Positions 8,555-19,662 of a DNA stretch of 38,241 bases are shown here, one piece after another. A model generated the notes under the pieces. That model was given only the letters and a program-made list of their open reading frames with translations. It was not told where the DNA came from and did no database searches. The stretch lies in NCBI RefSeq assembly GCF_002414845.1, contig NZ_DIAX01000028.1, positions 100,972 through 139,212 of the forward strand. Reading direction: 5' to 3'. The stretch comes from Gordonia sp. UBA5067 (GTDB lineage: Bacteria > Actinomycetota > Actinomycetes > Mycobacteriales > Mycobacteriaceae). Made by a program: the position numbers and the translations under genes. How positions within the stretch are numbered: position 1 is the stretch's first letter; each line of letters opens with the position of its first letter.

Positions 8555-9571
8555 TCAGCGCCAGCCGAGCGCGGGTGCGATATGGGTCAGGATCGACTCG
8601 ATGACGTGCGCGTTGTAGTCGACGCCGAGTTGGTTGGGGACCGTCAGCAACAGGGTGTCGGCGGCGGCGATCGCCTCATCCGTGCGCAGCTGCTCGACGA
8701 GGAGTTCGGGTTCGGCGGCATAGCTACGGCCGAAGCGGGCCTTGGCGTTGTCGATGATGCCGACCTGGTCGTCGTCGGGGCGACCGCCGAAATAGGCGCA
8801 GTCCATGTCGTTGAGGAGTGGAAAGATGCTGCGGCTCACCGAGACTCGTGGTTCTCGCCCATGATCGGCCAAGCGCCATGCGTCGCGGAACCGCTGGATC
8901 TGTTCGGCCTGCAACTGGTGGAACGGGATGCCGGTGTCCTCGGTGAGCAGGGTTGAGCTCATTAGGTTCATTCCGTGCTGCGCGGTCCATTCCGCGGTGG
9001 CCCTGGTTCCGGCTCCCCACCAAATGCGGTTGCGCAGACCGGGGGATTGCGGTTCGACGCTTAGCAGTCCGGGGGGATTGGGGAACATGGGCCGCGGGTT
9101 GGGTTGCGCGAATCGGGTGCCCTCGATCGCCGTCAGGAACGCGGTCGTGTGTGCCCGCGCCAGCTCGGCGTCGGACGAGCCCTCGGCGGGGACGTGACCG
9201 AAGTACCGGTAGCCATCGATCACCTGCTCGGGTGATCCACGGCTGATGCCGAGCTGTAGGCGCCCGCCCGCTATGAGGTCGGCCGCGCCGGCAGTCTCGG
9301 CCAGGTAGAGGGGGCTTTCGTGGCGCATATCGACGACGCCCGTGCCGATCTCGATGCGGTCGGTCCTGGCGCCGATGGCCGCGAGTAGCGGGAATGGGGA
9401 CGCCAATTGTCGAGCAAAGTGATGCACGCGAAAATAGGCGCCGTCGGCGCCGAGTTCCTCGGCGGCGACAGCGAGATCGATCGACTGCAGCAGGGCGTCG
9501 GCCGCGGTCCTGGTTTGTGAGCCGCGACCATCGGACCAGTGCCCGAAGGAGAGGAATCCAATGTTCTTCAC
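8555..9571 (-). CDS. LLM-class flavin-dependent oxidoreductase (luciferase-like)
   Basis: Luciferase-like monooxygenases are TIM-barrel enzymes that use FMNH2 or coenzyme F420 to oxidise varied substrates. This product (about 338 residues) shows NIGFLSFGHW at the N-terminus, AAEELGADGAYFRVHHF, RTDRIEIGTGVVDMRHESPLYLAE split near residues 70-95, and GGRLQLGISRGSPEQVIDGY. These match the bacterial-luciferase family. The start is uncertain: GTG 9571 (used here) or TTG 9577. A -10-like TAGGTT (9581-9576, minus strand) and a perfect palindrome at 9584-9597 lie just upstream, suggesting repressor control. No partner flavin reductase is adjacent. Substrate unknown. Confidence 0.88.
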   Translation of the reverse strand: MKNIGFLSFGHWSDGRGSQTRTAADALLQSIDLAVAAEELGADGAYFRVHHFARQLASPFPLLAAIGARTDRIEIGTGVVDMRHESPLYLAETAGAADLIAGGRLQLGISRGSPEQVIDGYRYFGHVPAEGSSDAELARAHTTAFLTAIEGTRFAQPNPRPMFPNPPGLLSVEPQSPGLRNRIWWGAGTRATAEWTAQHGMNLMSSTLLTEDTGIPFHQLQAEQIQRFRDAWRLADHGREPRVSVSRSIFPLLNDMDCAYFGGRPDDDQVGIIDNAKARFGRSYAAEPELLVEQLRTDEAIAAADTLLLTVPNQLGVDYNAHVIESILTHIAPALGWR

Positions 9572-9583
9572 AACCAACCTAAC

Positions 9584-9597
9584 CGGACTGTGGTCCG
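9584..9597. promoter_or_regulatory. Operator-like palindrome upstream of the monooxygenase gene
   Basis: CGGAC-TGTG-GTCCG is a perfect 5-bp inverted repeat abutting the probable -10 of the minus-strand monooxygenase gene. The layout fits a dimeric repressor (for example TetR-like), but no regulator gene is adjacent. Confidence 0.45.
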
Positions 9598-9616
9598 ATT
9601 AATTCCCGGTCTATGA

Positions 9617-9766
9617 TCGGGCGGCCGGTTCGACAAGCTAGCGGCCCGTGATCGGCTCGGCGCATCGGGCCGCGCCGCCGCCGAGCAGTTGCTGGAGCGG
9701 TGTCGGGCCGTTCTCGCGGTCTTCGCCGACGCGGTATACGCCGCTGATTCCCAAGAGACCAACTGA
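9617..9766 (+). pseudogene. Possible 3' gene fragment without a start codon
   Basis: After an in-frame TGA at 9614-9616 there are 49 open codons to a TGA at 9764-9766 with no ATG, GTG or plausible start. The translated segment is rich in Ala, Arg and Glu and contains AAAEQLLERCRAVLAVFADA, which looks like an amphipathic helix at a protein C-terminus. It may be the remnant of a lost gene, possibly the missing regulator of the monooxygenase gene, or a chance reading frame in GC-rich DNA. I do not recognise the family. Confidence 0.2.
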
Positions 9767-9777
9767 CGGGACGCCCG

Positions 9778-9800
9778 TTGTCGGTCGCGGGTGATAAACT
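9778..9800 (+). promoter_or_regulatory. pnp promoter with RecA-NDp / PafBC-type element
   Basis: TTGTCGGTC (9778-9786), exactly 8 nt, then TAAACT (9795-9800). This matches the LexA-independent DNA-damage promoter consensus known from mycobacteria (TTGTCRGTG-N8-TANNNT) at all but one fixed position. Transcription would begin near 9807, about 300 nt before pnp. Confidence 0.6.
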
Positions 9801-9806
9801 GCACTT

Positions 9807-10110
9807 CGGAACATCGCAGAATGTCGATGTCACCCCGAACTGCTGGACAGATCGAGTCAGATCGGTCCTCGGTAGTGGCCGCCGGAACGAGCGGATCCGA
9901 TCCTTACTTCTTCCGGCTGCTTCGATCGAAGGCCGTCTGCACCGCATGTGACGCATGCGAGTCCACGCATCAGAGGCGATTCTCGCGCATTCATCGCACT
10001 GTCTCCCGACGCCGTGGGCGCGCGCTTCGGCGCCCGCCAACCGGTGTCGACACGTACATCCACCGGCGTGCCGTCATGGCGCGCCGCACTGAAGGGAAAC
10101 ACCCGAACAC
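9807..10110 (+). ncRNA. Long structured 5' leader of pnp, candidate Actino-pnp RNA
   Basis: About 300 nt separate the promoter from the pnp ATG without a credible gene. The 3' part can fold into successive hairpins: GGGCGC/GCGCCC (10016-10021 with 10030-10035, containing a GCGC-UUCG-GCGC alternative), CCGGTG/CACCGG (10041-10046 with 10061-10066, enclosing the palindrome GTGTCGACAC), and GGCGTGCC/GGCGCGCC downstream near 10065-10085. A conserved RNA motif upstream of pnp (Actino-pnp) is known in Actinomycetales. I cannot confirm a match by eye, and the hairpins partly exclude one another. Confidence 0.45.
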
Positions 10111-12372
<2,262 letters not shown>

Positions 12373-12401
12373 TTTGATCGACGCCTGACCTGACCGGCCA
12401 G

Positions 12402-12444
12402 CGAACCCGGCCCGCACCACGCACAGTGGTGCGGGCCGGGTTCG
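12402..12444 (+). terminator. pnp terminator, 19-bp perfect stem
   Basis: The arms 12402-12420 and 12426-12444 are exact reverse complements around the loop GCACA, beginning 29 nt after the pnp stop. It lies at the boundary with the ABC-transporter remnants, so it may also stop antisense transcription. Confidence 0.88.
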
Positions 12445-12479
12445 GTTGTACCGGGCTAGTCGAAGTGACGCCGACCGCG

Positions 12480-12801
12480 CCCATGACGGAAGCTTCACCA
12501 GGTCGGCGAAAGCGCTCCGCGCGACGACCGCCCAGACGACTGTGGATAGTCGGGGAAGCCAGCCGACTGCCACGGTTGCCAGGCCGACCGCGGCGAGTAC
12601 CCCGCCGACCTGGGCGGCCGGGTAGCCCCATGCCCAGCGCCCGGAGGTGCCGTCGGCGACGGCCGACGCCAGCGCCGCCTGAACGGTTGCGCTTAGTACC
12701 AGCAGGTAGATCGAGCCGTGGGCGGCGAGAAGTGCGCGGGCCAGTAATGGCTGGGGCCAGCACACCGGCACCGAAGTCGCGACGGCGGTGGAGGGCGACG
12801 G
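12480..12801 (-). pseudogene. Remnant of an ABC-2 type permease, C-terminal part
   Basis: Read on the minus strand from just after an in-frame TAG (12804-12802), this stretch encodes hydrophobic segments (YLLVLSATVQAALASAVA; GGVLAAVGLATVAVGWLP) ending in LSTVVWAVVARSAFADLVKL and PSW. The order helix-LPRL-VVWA-LxLPxW resembles the last third of large ABC-2 exporter permeases next to polyketide/drug-transporter ATPases. There is no start signal, and downstream the frame dissolves into sequence antisense to the pnp terminator. It lies in a different frame from the fused remnant at 12815-13789 and most of the central permease is missing, so it is taken as part of the same decayed operon. Confidence 0.55.
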
Positions 12802-12814
12802 CTACCGACGGCGT

Positions 12815-13789
12815 CTACGTGCCCAGTCCCGCGGCTGCGACAACCTCTGTCCGGCCCGTCTCCTCGTCGACCCGCGTCATCGACTCGGTCACCGTCAGGG
12901 CCATGACCGCCGTCAACAGGACGACGTAGGTGCCCACCTCCCATTGGGCCAGCTGTCCGAGACTGCCGGGGAGCGGGAGATGTCCGTAGAGAATGGTGGT
13001 CGCCTGATTGCTCCGAAGGCTCGCGACGAGGGGCCCGCGCGAAGACAGGTCGGGATAGCTGCTCGCATAGCTGGGAACGGTCACCGCGGTGAGGGTGACA
13101 ATCGGGATGATCCAGCTCAACAGCGGGACCCGGTAGCGGCGCAGTAGGAGCCGACTGAGGGGGATTGTTGCGCGCAGGACTTCCCCTGCGGCGTGGACGC
13201 CGAGCACCGAGGGGACTGTCGCACGCGGCACCGACCAGCTGACCGTGCCGTCGCGGTCGCTGCGCGACGGTGTCAGGCCGAGCTTGGCAACCTCCTCGAC
13301 CAGGCGCTGGTCAGGTGACCCGCCGACGCTGACCGTCGTCGCCGACAGGTGCCGCAAGGCGTCCAGCGGTGCTGACTCGACCTGCCGGTTGCCCTTCGAA
13401 TACGCCCGAACCTTCTTGTCGGGGTCGAACCCGAACCGTTCGATCAGGTCGGCCTCGACGCCAGGCCGTCGGGCACCGCGCAGTCCGGCGAGCGCGTCAT
13501 GCACCTCCGACCCCGTCAGATTGGGCCAGAACGCGACATCGCCGGCCACATAGGAGACCCGCCGGTTGATCGACGCGGCGTTCCGGGCGGGATCGCCGCC
13601 GAGCACGGTGACAGTTCCTGCATCGGCGCGGTACAGACCCAGGAGCGTACGGATGGTGGTCGACTTCCCGGCGCCGTTTGGGCCGAGGAATCCGTGCACC
13701 TCACCGGCCGTGACGGCGAGGCAGAGGCCGTCGACGGCGGTGAGCGCGCCGAACCGCTTCACCTGACCAACGACATCGACGTGCGGCAC
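12815..13789 (-). pseudogene. Fused, internally deleted ABC exporter (ATPase plus permease N-terminus)
   Basis: The frame starts at GTG 13789 behind a GAAGGA ribosome-binding site and looks like a drug-exporter ATPase: FLGPNGAGKSTTIRTLLGLY (Walker A) and SYVAGDVAFWPNLTG. The signature-like YSKGNRQ follows. About there (base 13381) the sequence jumps to the ATPase C-terminal region (LDALRHLSATTVSV). Roughly 70 residues are missing, including Walker B, the D-loop and the switch histidine. Near base 13190 it passes into the first part of an ABC-2 permease (LLSWIIPIVTLTAVTVPSYA ... RVDEETGRTEVV) and stops at TAG 12815-12817. Without Walker B it cannot be a working ATPase. Frame is kept across both joins, so a short-term selected chimera cannot be fully excluded, but decay is the simplest reading. 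Confidence 0.75.
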
Positions 13790-13879
13790 GATCAGTCCTT
13801 CGTGGTAGCGGACCCTCCGGACACTATGATGCGCCCGGACCGCCGTCGGATGCATCAGGCAGTACCCGGGCTGGGGGCG

Positions 13880-13885
13880 TAGCGT
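13880..13885 (+). promoter_or_regulatory. -10 hexamer of the flavoprotein reductase gene (leaderless type)
   Basis: TAGCGT is 6 nt before ATG 13892, with no Shine-Dalgarno sequence between them. Confidence 0.5.
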
Positions 13886-13891
13886 GAGGGT

Positions 13892-15076
13892 ATGGCCGCG
13901 TCAACAGTGATCATCGGCGGCGGACTGGCCGGCGCGAAGGCCGCCGAAGCCTTGCGGGAGCGGGGCTTTGACGGGACAGTCGTCCTGGTCGGCGCCGAAG
14001 CCCACCTGCCTTATGAGCGCCCGCCGCTCTCGAAGGGGTACCTGAACGGATCGGCCGAGCGCGACTCGGTCTTTGTTTTCGATGAGGACTGGTACGGCGA
14101 GCACAACGTGACCCTGCGCACCGGCGTGACGGCGCAGCGCATCGATCGCGACGCCAAGCAGGTCCGACTGTCCGACGGCACATCGGTCGCCTATGACAAG
14201 ATCGTGCTCGCCACCGGGTCACGGGCCCGCCGATTCCCCGGCGATCCCGATGTCGCGTACCTTCGTACCCTCGACGACTCAGAGGCACTCCATCAGCGGT
14301 TGGGCCGCGGTCACTCAGTGCTGATCGTCGGGGCCGGGTGGATCGGGTTGGAGGCGGCGGCGGCGGCACTGACTCTCGGCAGCGAGGTCACCGTGGTCGA
14401 ACCGGCCGCAGTCCCGCTCGAGAAGGTACTCGGAACCGAGCAAGGCGCCGTCATCGCCGAGTTGCACCGCAGCCACGGCGTCGACCTGCGGTTGGGAACC
14501 GCAGTCGAGTCGGTCGGGAACGGATCGGTCACCATTGCCGGTGGCGAGCGGTTGACCGCGGACGCCGTCCTCGTCGGAATCGGTGCGGAGCCCAACGTGG
14601 AACTGGCCCGCGACGCCGGGCTGGCGGTCAGCAACGGCATCGACGTCGACGCCGGGCTGCACACCAGCGATCGCGACATCGTTGCGGTCGGGGACATCGC
14701 CAACCACGATCACCCGATATTCGGCCGAATCCGGGTCGAGCATTGGGCCAACGCGCTCAACCAGCCCGCCGTCGCGGTGGCCAACCTGCTTGGTATCGAG
14801 CAGGCGTACACCCGACTGCCGTACTTCTACACCGATCAATACGAGTTCGGTATGGAGTACCGCGGCTACGCCGCCGGCGACGACCAGCTCGTCGTCCGGG
14901 GGAGCGTGGCCGACCTCGAGTACCTCGCGTTCTGGCTGTCCGACGGTGTCGTGCGGGCCGGGATGAACGTCAACGTGTGGGATCAGGGCGACGAAATCGC
15001 CGCCCTCATCGAGTCGCAGCGAAGGGTCGATCCCGCACGACTGGCCGACCCGGCCGTCGAACTCGCGGACCTGTGA
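13892..15076 (+). CDS. FAD-dependent oxidoreductase, ferredoxin-reductase type
   Basis: The protein resembles the NADH-dependent reductases that feed electrons to ferredoxins of P450 and ring-hydroxylating systems (rhodocoxin/putidaredoxin-reductase type). The 394 residues contain the FAD-binding STVIIGGGLAGAKAAEALRE, the motif LPYERPPLSKGYL, the NAD-binding VLIVGAGWIGLEAAAAA, and the FAD-ribityl region DIVAVGDIANHDHPIFGRIR. A C-terminal reductase domain starts near residue 300 (YFYTDQYEFGMEYRGYA). No ferredoxin or P450 gene is nearby, so its partner is unknown. It is transcribed away from the ABC remnants and converges on the ceramidase gene. Confidence 0.92.
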   Translation: MAASTVIIGGGLAGAKAAEALRERGFDGTVVLVGAEAHLPYERPPLSKGYLNGSAERDSVFVFDEDWYGEHNVTLRTGVTAQRIDRDAKQVRLSDGTSVAYDKIVLATGSRARRFPGDPDVAYLRTLDDSEALHQRLGRGHSVLIVGAGWIGLEAAAAALTLGSEVTVVEPAAVPLEKVLGTEQGAVIAELHRSHGVDLRLGTAVESVGNGSVTIAGGERLTADAVLVGIGAEPNVELARDAGLAVSNGIDVDAGLHTSDRDIVAVGDIANHDHPIFGRIRVEHWANALNQPAVAVANLLGIEQAYTRLPYFYTDQYEFGMEYRGYAAGDDQLVVRGSVADLEYLAFWLSDGVVRAGMNVNVWDQGDEIAALIESQRRVDPARLADPAVELADL

Positions 15077-15080
15077 ACCG

Positions 15081-15197
15081 TCAGCGGTTGGGCTCATAAC
15101 CGTCGAGCGGCGCCTCGATGAGTTCCCAGTCGCTGTCGAACTGGGCGACGCGAGAGACGAGTCTGGCGTAGGTCGGCGTGCGGGCGGTGGCCAGCAC
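15081..15197 (-). CDS. Possible small protein or gene remnant
   Basis: Between two convergent genes the minus strand holds a short frame ending in TGA (15083-15081). From GTG 15197 it gives 38 residues and contains TPTYARLVSRVAQFDSDW and EAPLDGYEPNR, a composition typical of real protein rather than of antisense frames. The frame stays open further upstream into the ceramidase 3' end, so it may instead be the C-terminal relic of a longer lost gene. There is no convincing ribosome-binding site. Family not recognised. Confidence 0.25.
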   Translation of the reverse strand: MLATARTPTYARLVSRVAQFDSDWELIEAPLDGYEPNR

Positions 15198-15220
15198 TGC
15201 TTTCAGGTCGTCGAAACCGG

Positions 15221-17272
15221 CTAATCCACGACGATTGGCGCGGTGGTTCCGGTGAATTCGCGCAGCGATCCAGATGGCGCCTTCACGTCGCCGTAGTAGC
15301 GGATCCGGTAGGCGCCGTTGGCGCCGGCGGGTACTCGCCAGGTGATGGTGACCTTCGACGCCGAGGCACTGCCGCCGGGGCGCTCCCAGGACAGTTCGGT
15401 GGATTCGTGGTCGTCGTCATAGGTCACTGCCCAACCGTTGGGGGTGCGCCTTTCGACGGCAAAATAGCCCTTGGTCTGGCGGCCACGCCGGATTCGGTTG
15501 GTGGGGTAGGCGCCGCAGAAGGCCGCGTGGACGGTGTCGCCGCCCCGGACCCGGGCCTTGGGTGCGGAGACAACGTCGCCGAACCGATGACCCGGCATCG
15601 GGGTGTCGGCGGGCTGGGTGCCGAGCAGATCGGGCTGGAGGCCGGAGTTGTCGGCCGGCCGCGGGCCGCTGCTGAGTCGGGCGCCGCGCGACATCGCACC
15701 GGCCATGCGGTGGAATTCCTGCATGTAGGCGCACAGGGTCCAGCGCCCGAACATCGTTTCACCGCCCTCGTACTGCTGGGCCACATACTCCTCTGGAGTG
15801 GTGACGTACTGGCTGTAGCCGTTCGAATATCCCTGCAGCAGAACGTTGTTCAGGGGAACGTGGAGCGCGTCGGCGACCACCCGGCGGATGCGGAGACCCG
15901 CGACGATCGTGGCCTCGGCGGGGACCGCGGCCAGTACCAGGTCGCCGATCCGGATCAATTGGATTGGCAGCGTCTGCTCGATCCAGGGGCGTGGCGGCAA
16001 GATACCGAGGGGAAACAAGATGGCTTTGGGGGCCTGGTTGTCGACGATCCAGGGCTCCGGTGTCGGGGTGGCGCCCGCGCCCAGCGCCATGGCGAATTCG
16101 TTGCGGACCCCTTCGTTGAGGAATCCGAGTTGGCTGCGGGTGTTGTCCTCCTGGCTGGTGGCAGCCGCGGCGGCCCCCATCATGGCCGGCGAGGTGCGGG
16201 CGGGTCGGCCGTGCGGGGTGAAGTCGGCGCTGATGGCGACGTCGGCGAGATTCACATAGCGGGCCGACGTGTCGACGCCGCCACGGGTCATGGGCCGGGC
16301 CGATCCCAGGGCGGTCTGACCGGCCCGGTCCTGGCGTTGTCCGATGACGATCCGGTTGGTTCGGTTGCTGCCGGTCGGACCACCGGGATGCATCTTGCGC
16401 AACCATAGGTTGGGTGTCATATCGCCGGCGTTCGTCTGCGCGTGCGCGCTGATCACACCCGGCCGGCGCTGCTCGGCGAGATACGCCGCATAGCCCTTGT
16501 TGTCCGAGGAGATGAGGAAGTTCGCGTCGGTGAGCGAGGTGCCGTGCGTGGCGAACCAGGTAATCTCGCCGATGACCCGATCGCCCTGTCGCAGCAGTAG
16601 GGCAGTCACCTGGGGATCGATCTTCTCGGGGAAGTGACGTCTGTCGGTGCGGGGATTGAGGTCGAAGGCGGGCTGTGAGCGGTTGGCGCTGGCATTGTGC
16701 AACTCGGTGTGGCCGAGTTCGACCGTCCCCGGCGCCAGGCTGTTGTGGGCTTGTGCCACTGCGTCGAGCAACCCGGCCATCTCGGCGGCGAGAGAATTGT
16801 GGCGGTGCCCTTTCGCGGCCAGCAAGTACGCGTAGTCCCAGGACGTCCCGCCGCACGAGTTGTGGTTGTGCGTCGCATTGATATTGACGTTGTTCAGGTT
16901 ATAGGTGTTGCCATATCGCTTGGCCAGCTCGGCGAGCAGGATGGAGTGGTGTGAGGTGAATACGCAGGCCAGATCGGCGGTGATGAACAAGACACGGCTG
17001 CCGGTCGCCGCATCCGCGATGATGAACGCCCGCGCCCAGGTTCGCTGCAGTAGCCCGTTGGCGACCTGGTCCATGTCGGAATAGCCCATCATCCCCTGGC
17101 CGGCGATGGCGCCGGTCAGGTCGCCCTTGCCCGCGCCGACGAGATATCCCGCTGGCGACGCCGCGGCGCTACCGACCGCCCCGACCGCGCTGCTCGTGGC
17201 GCCGGCCAGCCCGACGCCGACGGCGCTGGCAGCGGATGCCTGCAGAAAGCGGCGACGTGAGACGTCGACCAT
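15221..17272 (-). CDS. Neutral ceramidase, Tat-exported
   Basis: Neutral/alkaline ceramidases hydrolyse ceramide to sphingosine and fatty acid. The 683-residue protein begins with a twin-arginine signal (SRRRFLQ at residues 5-11, hydrophobic stretch, Ala-rich cleavage region near residues 35-40), so it should be exported folded. The catalytic domain carries the zinc-site motif INATHNHNSCGG (His135, His137), FATHGTSLTD with the likely nucleophile Ser247, and ISSDNKGYAAYL. A C-terminal beta-sandwich follows from about residue 560. ATG 17272 has a strong GGAGG 5 nt upstream (17281-17277). M. tuberculosis has a ceramidase (Rv0669c); my recollection is that it lacks an obvious Tat signal. The gene is divergent from the amidase gene. 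Confidence 0.92.
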   Translation of the reverse strand: MVDVSRRRFLQASAASAVGVGLAGATSSAVGAVGSAAASPAGYLVGAGKGDLTGAIAGQGMMGYSDMDQVANGLLQRTWARAFIIADAATGSRVLFITADLACVFTSHHSILLAELAKRYGNTYNLNNVNINATHNHNSCGGTSWDYAYLLAAKGHRHNSLAAEMAGLLDAVAQAHNSLAPGTVELGHTELHNASANRSQPAFDLNPRTDRRHFPEKIDPQVTALLLRQGDRVIGEITWFATHGTSLTDANFLISSDNKGYAAYLAEQRRPGVISAHAQTNAGDMTPNLWLRKMHPGGPTGSNRTNRIVIGQRQDRAGQTALGSARPMTRGGVDTSARYVNLADVAISADFTPHGRPARTSPAMMGAAAAATSQEDNTRSQLGFLNEGVRNEFAMALGAGATPTPEPWIVDNQAPKAILFPLGILPPRPWIEQTLPIQLIRIGDLVLAAVPAEATIVAGLRIRRVVADALHVPLNNVLLQGYSNGYSQYVTTPEEYVAQQYEGGETMFGRWTLCAYMQEFHRMAGAMSRGARLSSGPRPADNSGLQPDLLGTQPADTPMPGHRFGDVVSAPKARVRGGDTVHAAFCGAYPTNRIRRGRQTKGYFAVERRTPNGWAVTYDDDHESTELSWERPGGSASASKVTITWRVPAGANGAYRIRYYGDVKAPSGSLREFTGTTAPIVVD

Positions 17273-17326
17273 GGAACCTCCAGAAGGTGATCGGTGCAGA
17301 AAGCTTCCCGTGGAAGGCTAGCCGGT

Positions 17327-17332
17327 TAGGCT
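17327..17332 (+). promoter_or_regulatory. -10 hexamer of the amidase gene (leaderless type)
   Basis: TAGGCT lies exactly 7 nt before ATG 17340, and no ribosome-binding site is visible. The 67-bp gap also carries the ribosome-binding site of the divergent ceramidase gene. Confidence 0.6.
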
Positions 17333-17339
17333 CGGGAAC

Positions 17340-18839
17340 ATGAATCTGGACGAGTACATGAGCTATGACGCCACCGGTCTGGCCGAGCTGGTGGCGGCCA
17401 AGGAGGTTACTGCCAAAGAGCTGTTGGCGCTGGCCCGCAAGCGCGCCCAGCAGGTCAACGGCAAAATCAATGCCATTGTGATCGACGTTGACAAGGAAGC
17501 CGACGAGCAGGCCGCCGGGGAACTGACCGGACCGTTTGCCGGAGTGCCCTTCCTCATCAAGGATCTGCACCAGGAGTACAAGGGCTACCCGACGACGGCG
17601 GGCTCGCGGGCTCGGCGAAACCTAGTCGCCACCGAGAACGCGCTGATCACCGACCGCTTCCTTGACGCCGGGCTGGTGATCTTCGGCAAGACGAACACCC
17701 CGGAACTGGGTTCCAAGGGAATCACCGAGTCGACGCTGTGGGGTCCGTGCCGCAACCCGTGGGATACCTCGCGCACCCCCGGCGGTTCGTCGGGAGGGTC
17801 AGCCTCGGCCGTAGCTGCCGGCGTCGTGCCAGCGGCGGGGGCCAACGACGGCGGTGGGTCGATTCGAATTCCGGCGGGATGTAACGGACTGGTCGGGCTG
17901 AAGCCGAGTCGCGGACTGGGCCCCTACGGTCCGCAGCGAGGCGAGTCGATGTTCGGTATGGCCACCGACGGAGTGGTCACTCGCACCGTGCGCGACAGCG
18001 CAGCGCTCTTCGACGCCATCATTGGCCGCAACCGCTTCGCTGACTACCAGGCGGCGCTGCCGACCCGGAAGTTCTCCGACACCATCAAGAAGAAGCCGCG
18101 CAAACTCAAAATCGGCTTTTCGGCACACTCGGCGATCACCGGGCGGGCGGAGCCAGATGCGATCAAGGCGGTCCAGTCTACGGCCGAGTTGCTCGAGGAA
18201 CTTGGTCACCGCGTCGAGGAGGTCGCGCCGCCCTATGACGACAAGGCACTCGCCGAGACCTTCCTGACCATCTGGTTCGCCCAGCTTGAGGGTCAGGTCA
18301 CCGAGCTCAAGAAGCAAACCGGCGCCAAGGACAGTGACTTCGAGCCGGACACGTTGGCCGTCGCCGAGATCGGTCGGGCCAACGGCGTTGGCGCCCTCAT
18401 GCAGGCGCTGTCGCAGGTGCACGCCTACACGCACGCGATGGAGCGCTTCTACGCCGACTACGACTTCTTCCTCACCCCGACACTGGCGCAAGCGCCGATC
18501 AAGATCGGTGCGCTCGATACCCCTGCGCCACTGCAGATCGCCGCACGCGTCGTCCACCGCGTCCATGCCGGTAAGGCGTTGGTGCGCACGGGTGTGATCG
18601 ATCAGATGATCGAAGAGAACCTTGGGTGGGTGCCGTACACCCAACTGGCGAACATGACCGGCCGACCGGCCATCAACGTCCCGGTGTACTGGACCAGCGG
18701 CGGACTGCCGCTGGGCGTTCAGTTCAACGGCACCCTCGGATCCGACGGCGGCCTCCTCCAACTGGCCGCCCAGTTGGAGGAGGCGCGGCCGTGGGTACAG
18801 CGGTTCCCCGCCGAGCCGCGCCACCACCTGGCGTCCTAG
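17340..18839 (+). CDS. Amidase signature family protein
   Basis: Amidase-signature enzymes hydrolyse amide bonds with a Ser-cisSer-Lys triad. In this 499-residue protein the lysine is Lys74 in PFLIKDLH, the cis-serine region is [12 protein letters not shown] (about residues 147-156), and the nucleophile is Ser174 in [15 protein letters not shown]. Length and motif order fit a complete enzyme. It is not obviously GatA, since no gatB or gatC is nearby. Substrate unknown; the divergent ceramidase gene also encodes an amide hydrolase, but no functional link is shown. Codon use matches the neighbours. An unusually strong hairpin lies inside the last 90 bases of the gene. Confidence 0.92.
   Translation: MNLDEYMSYDATGLAELVAAKEVTAKELLALARKRAQQVNGKINAIVIDVDKEADEQAAGELTGPFAGVPFLIKDLHQEYKGYPTTAGSRARRNLVATENALITDRFLDAGLVIFGKTNTPELGSKGITESTLWGPCRNPWDTSRTPGGSSGGSASAVAAGVVPAAGANDGGGSIRIPAGCNGLVGLKPSRGLGPYGPQRGESMFGMATDGVVTRTVRDSAALFDAIIGRNRFADYQAALPTRKFSDTIKKKPRKLKIGFSAHSAITGRAEPDAIKAVQSTAELLEELGHRVEEVAPPYDDKALAETFLTIWFAQLEGQVTELKKQTGAKDSDFEPDTLAVAEIGRANGVGALMQALSQVHAYTHAMERFYADYDFFLTPTLAQAPIKIGALDTPAPLQIAARVVHRVHAGKALVRTGVIDQMIEENLGWVPYTQLANMTGRPAINVPVYWTSGGLPLGVQFNGTLGSDGGLLQLAAQLEEARPWVQRFPAEPRHHLAS
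18751..18784 (+). repeat. Perfect 15-bp hairpin inside the amidase 3' end
   Basis: The arms 18751-18765 and 18770-18784 pair without mismatch around the loop CCGC, while encoding part of [12 protein letters not shown]. It ends 55 nt before the stop codon. Confidence 0.85.
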
Positions 18840-18855
18840 GCCGCGTCGGGGTCAC

Positions 18856-18861
18856 TAGACT
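18856..18861 (+). promoter_or_regulatory. -10 hexamer of dapB
   Basis: TAGACT would start transcription near 18868, giving a leader of about 30 nt that includes the AAGGAG at 18884-18889. Unlike many neighbours this gene has a conventional leader. Confidence 0.55.
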
Positions 18862-18876
18862 GACGGCGACCGGTGA

Positions 18877-19653
<777 letters not shown>

Positions 19654-19662
19654 GCAGGCTTG

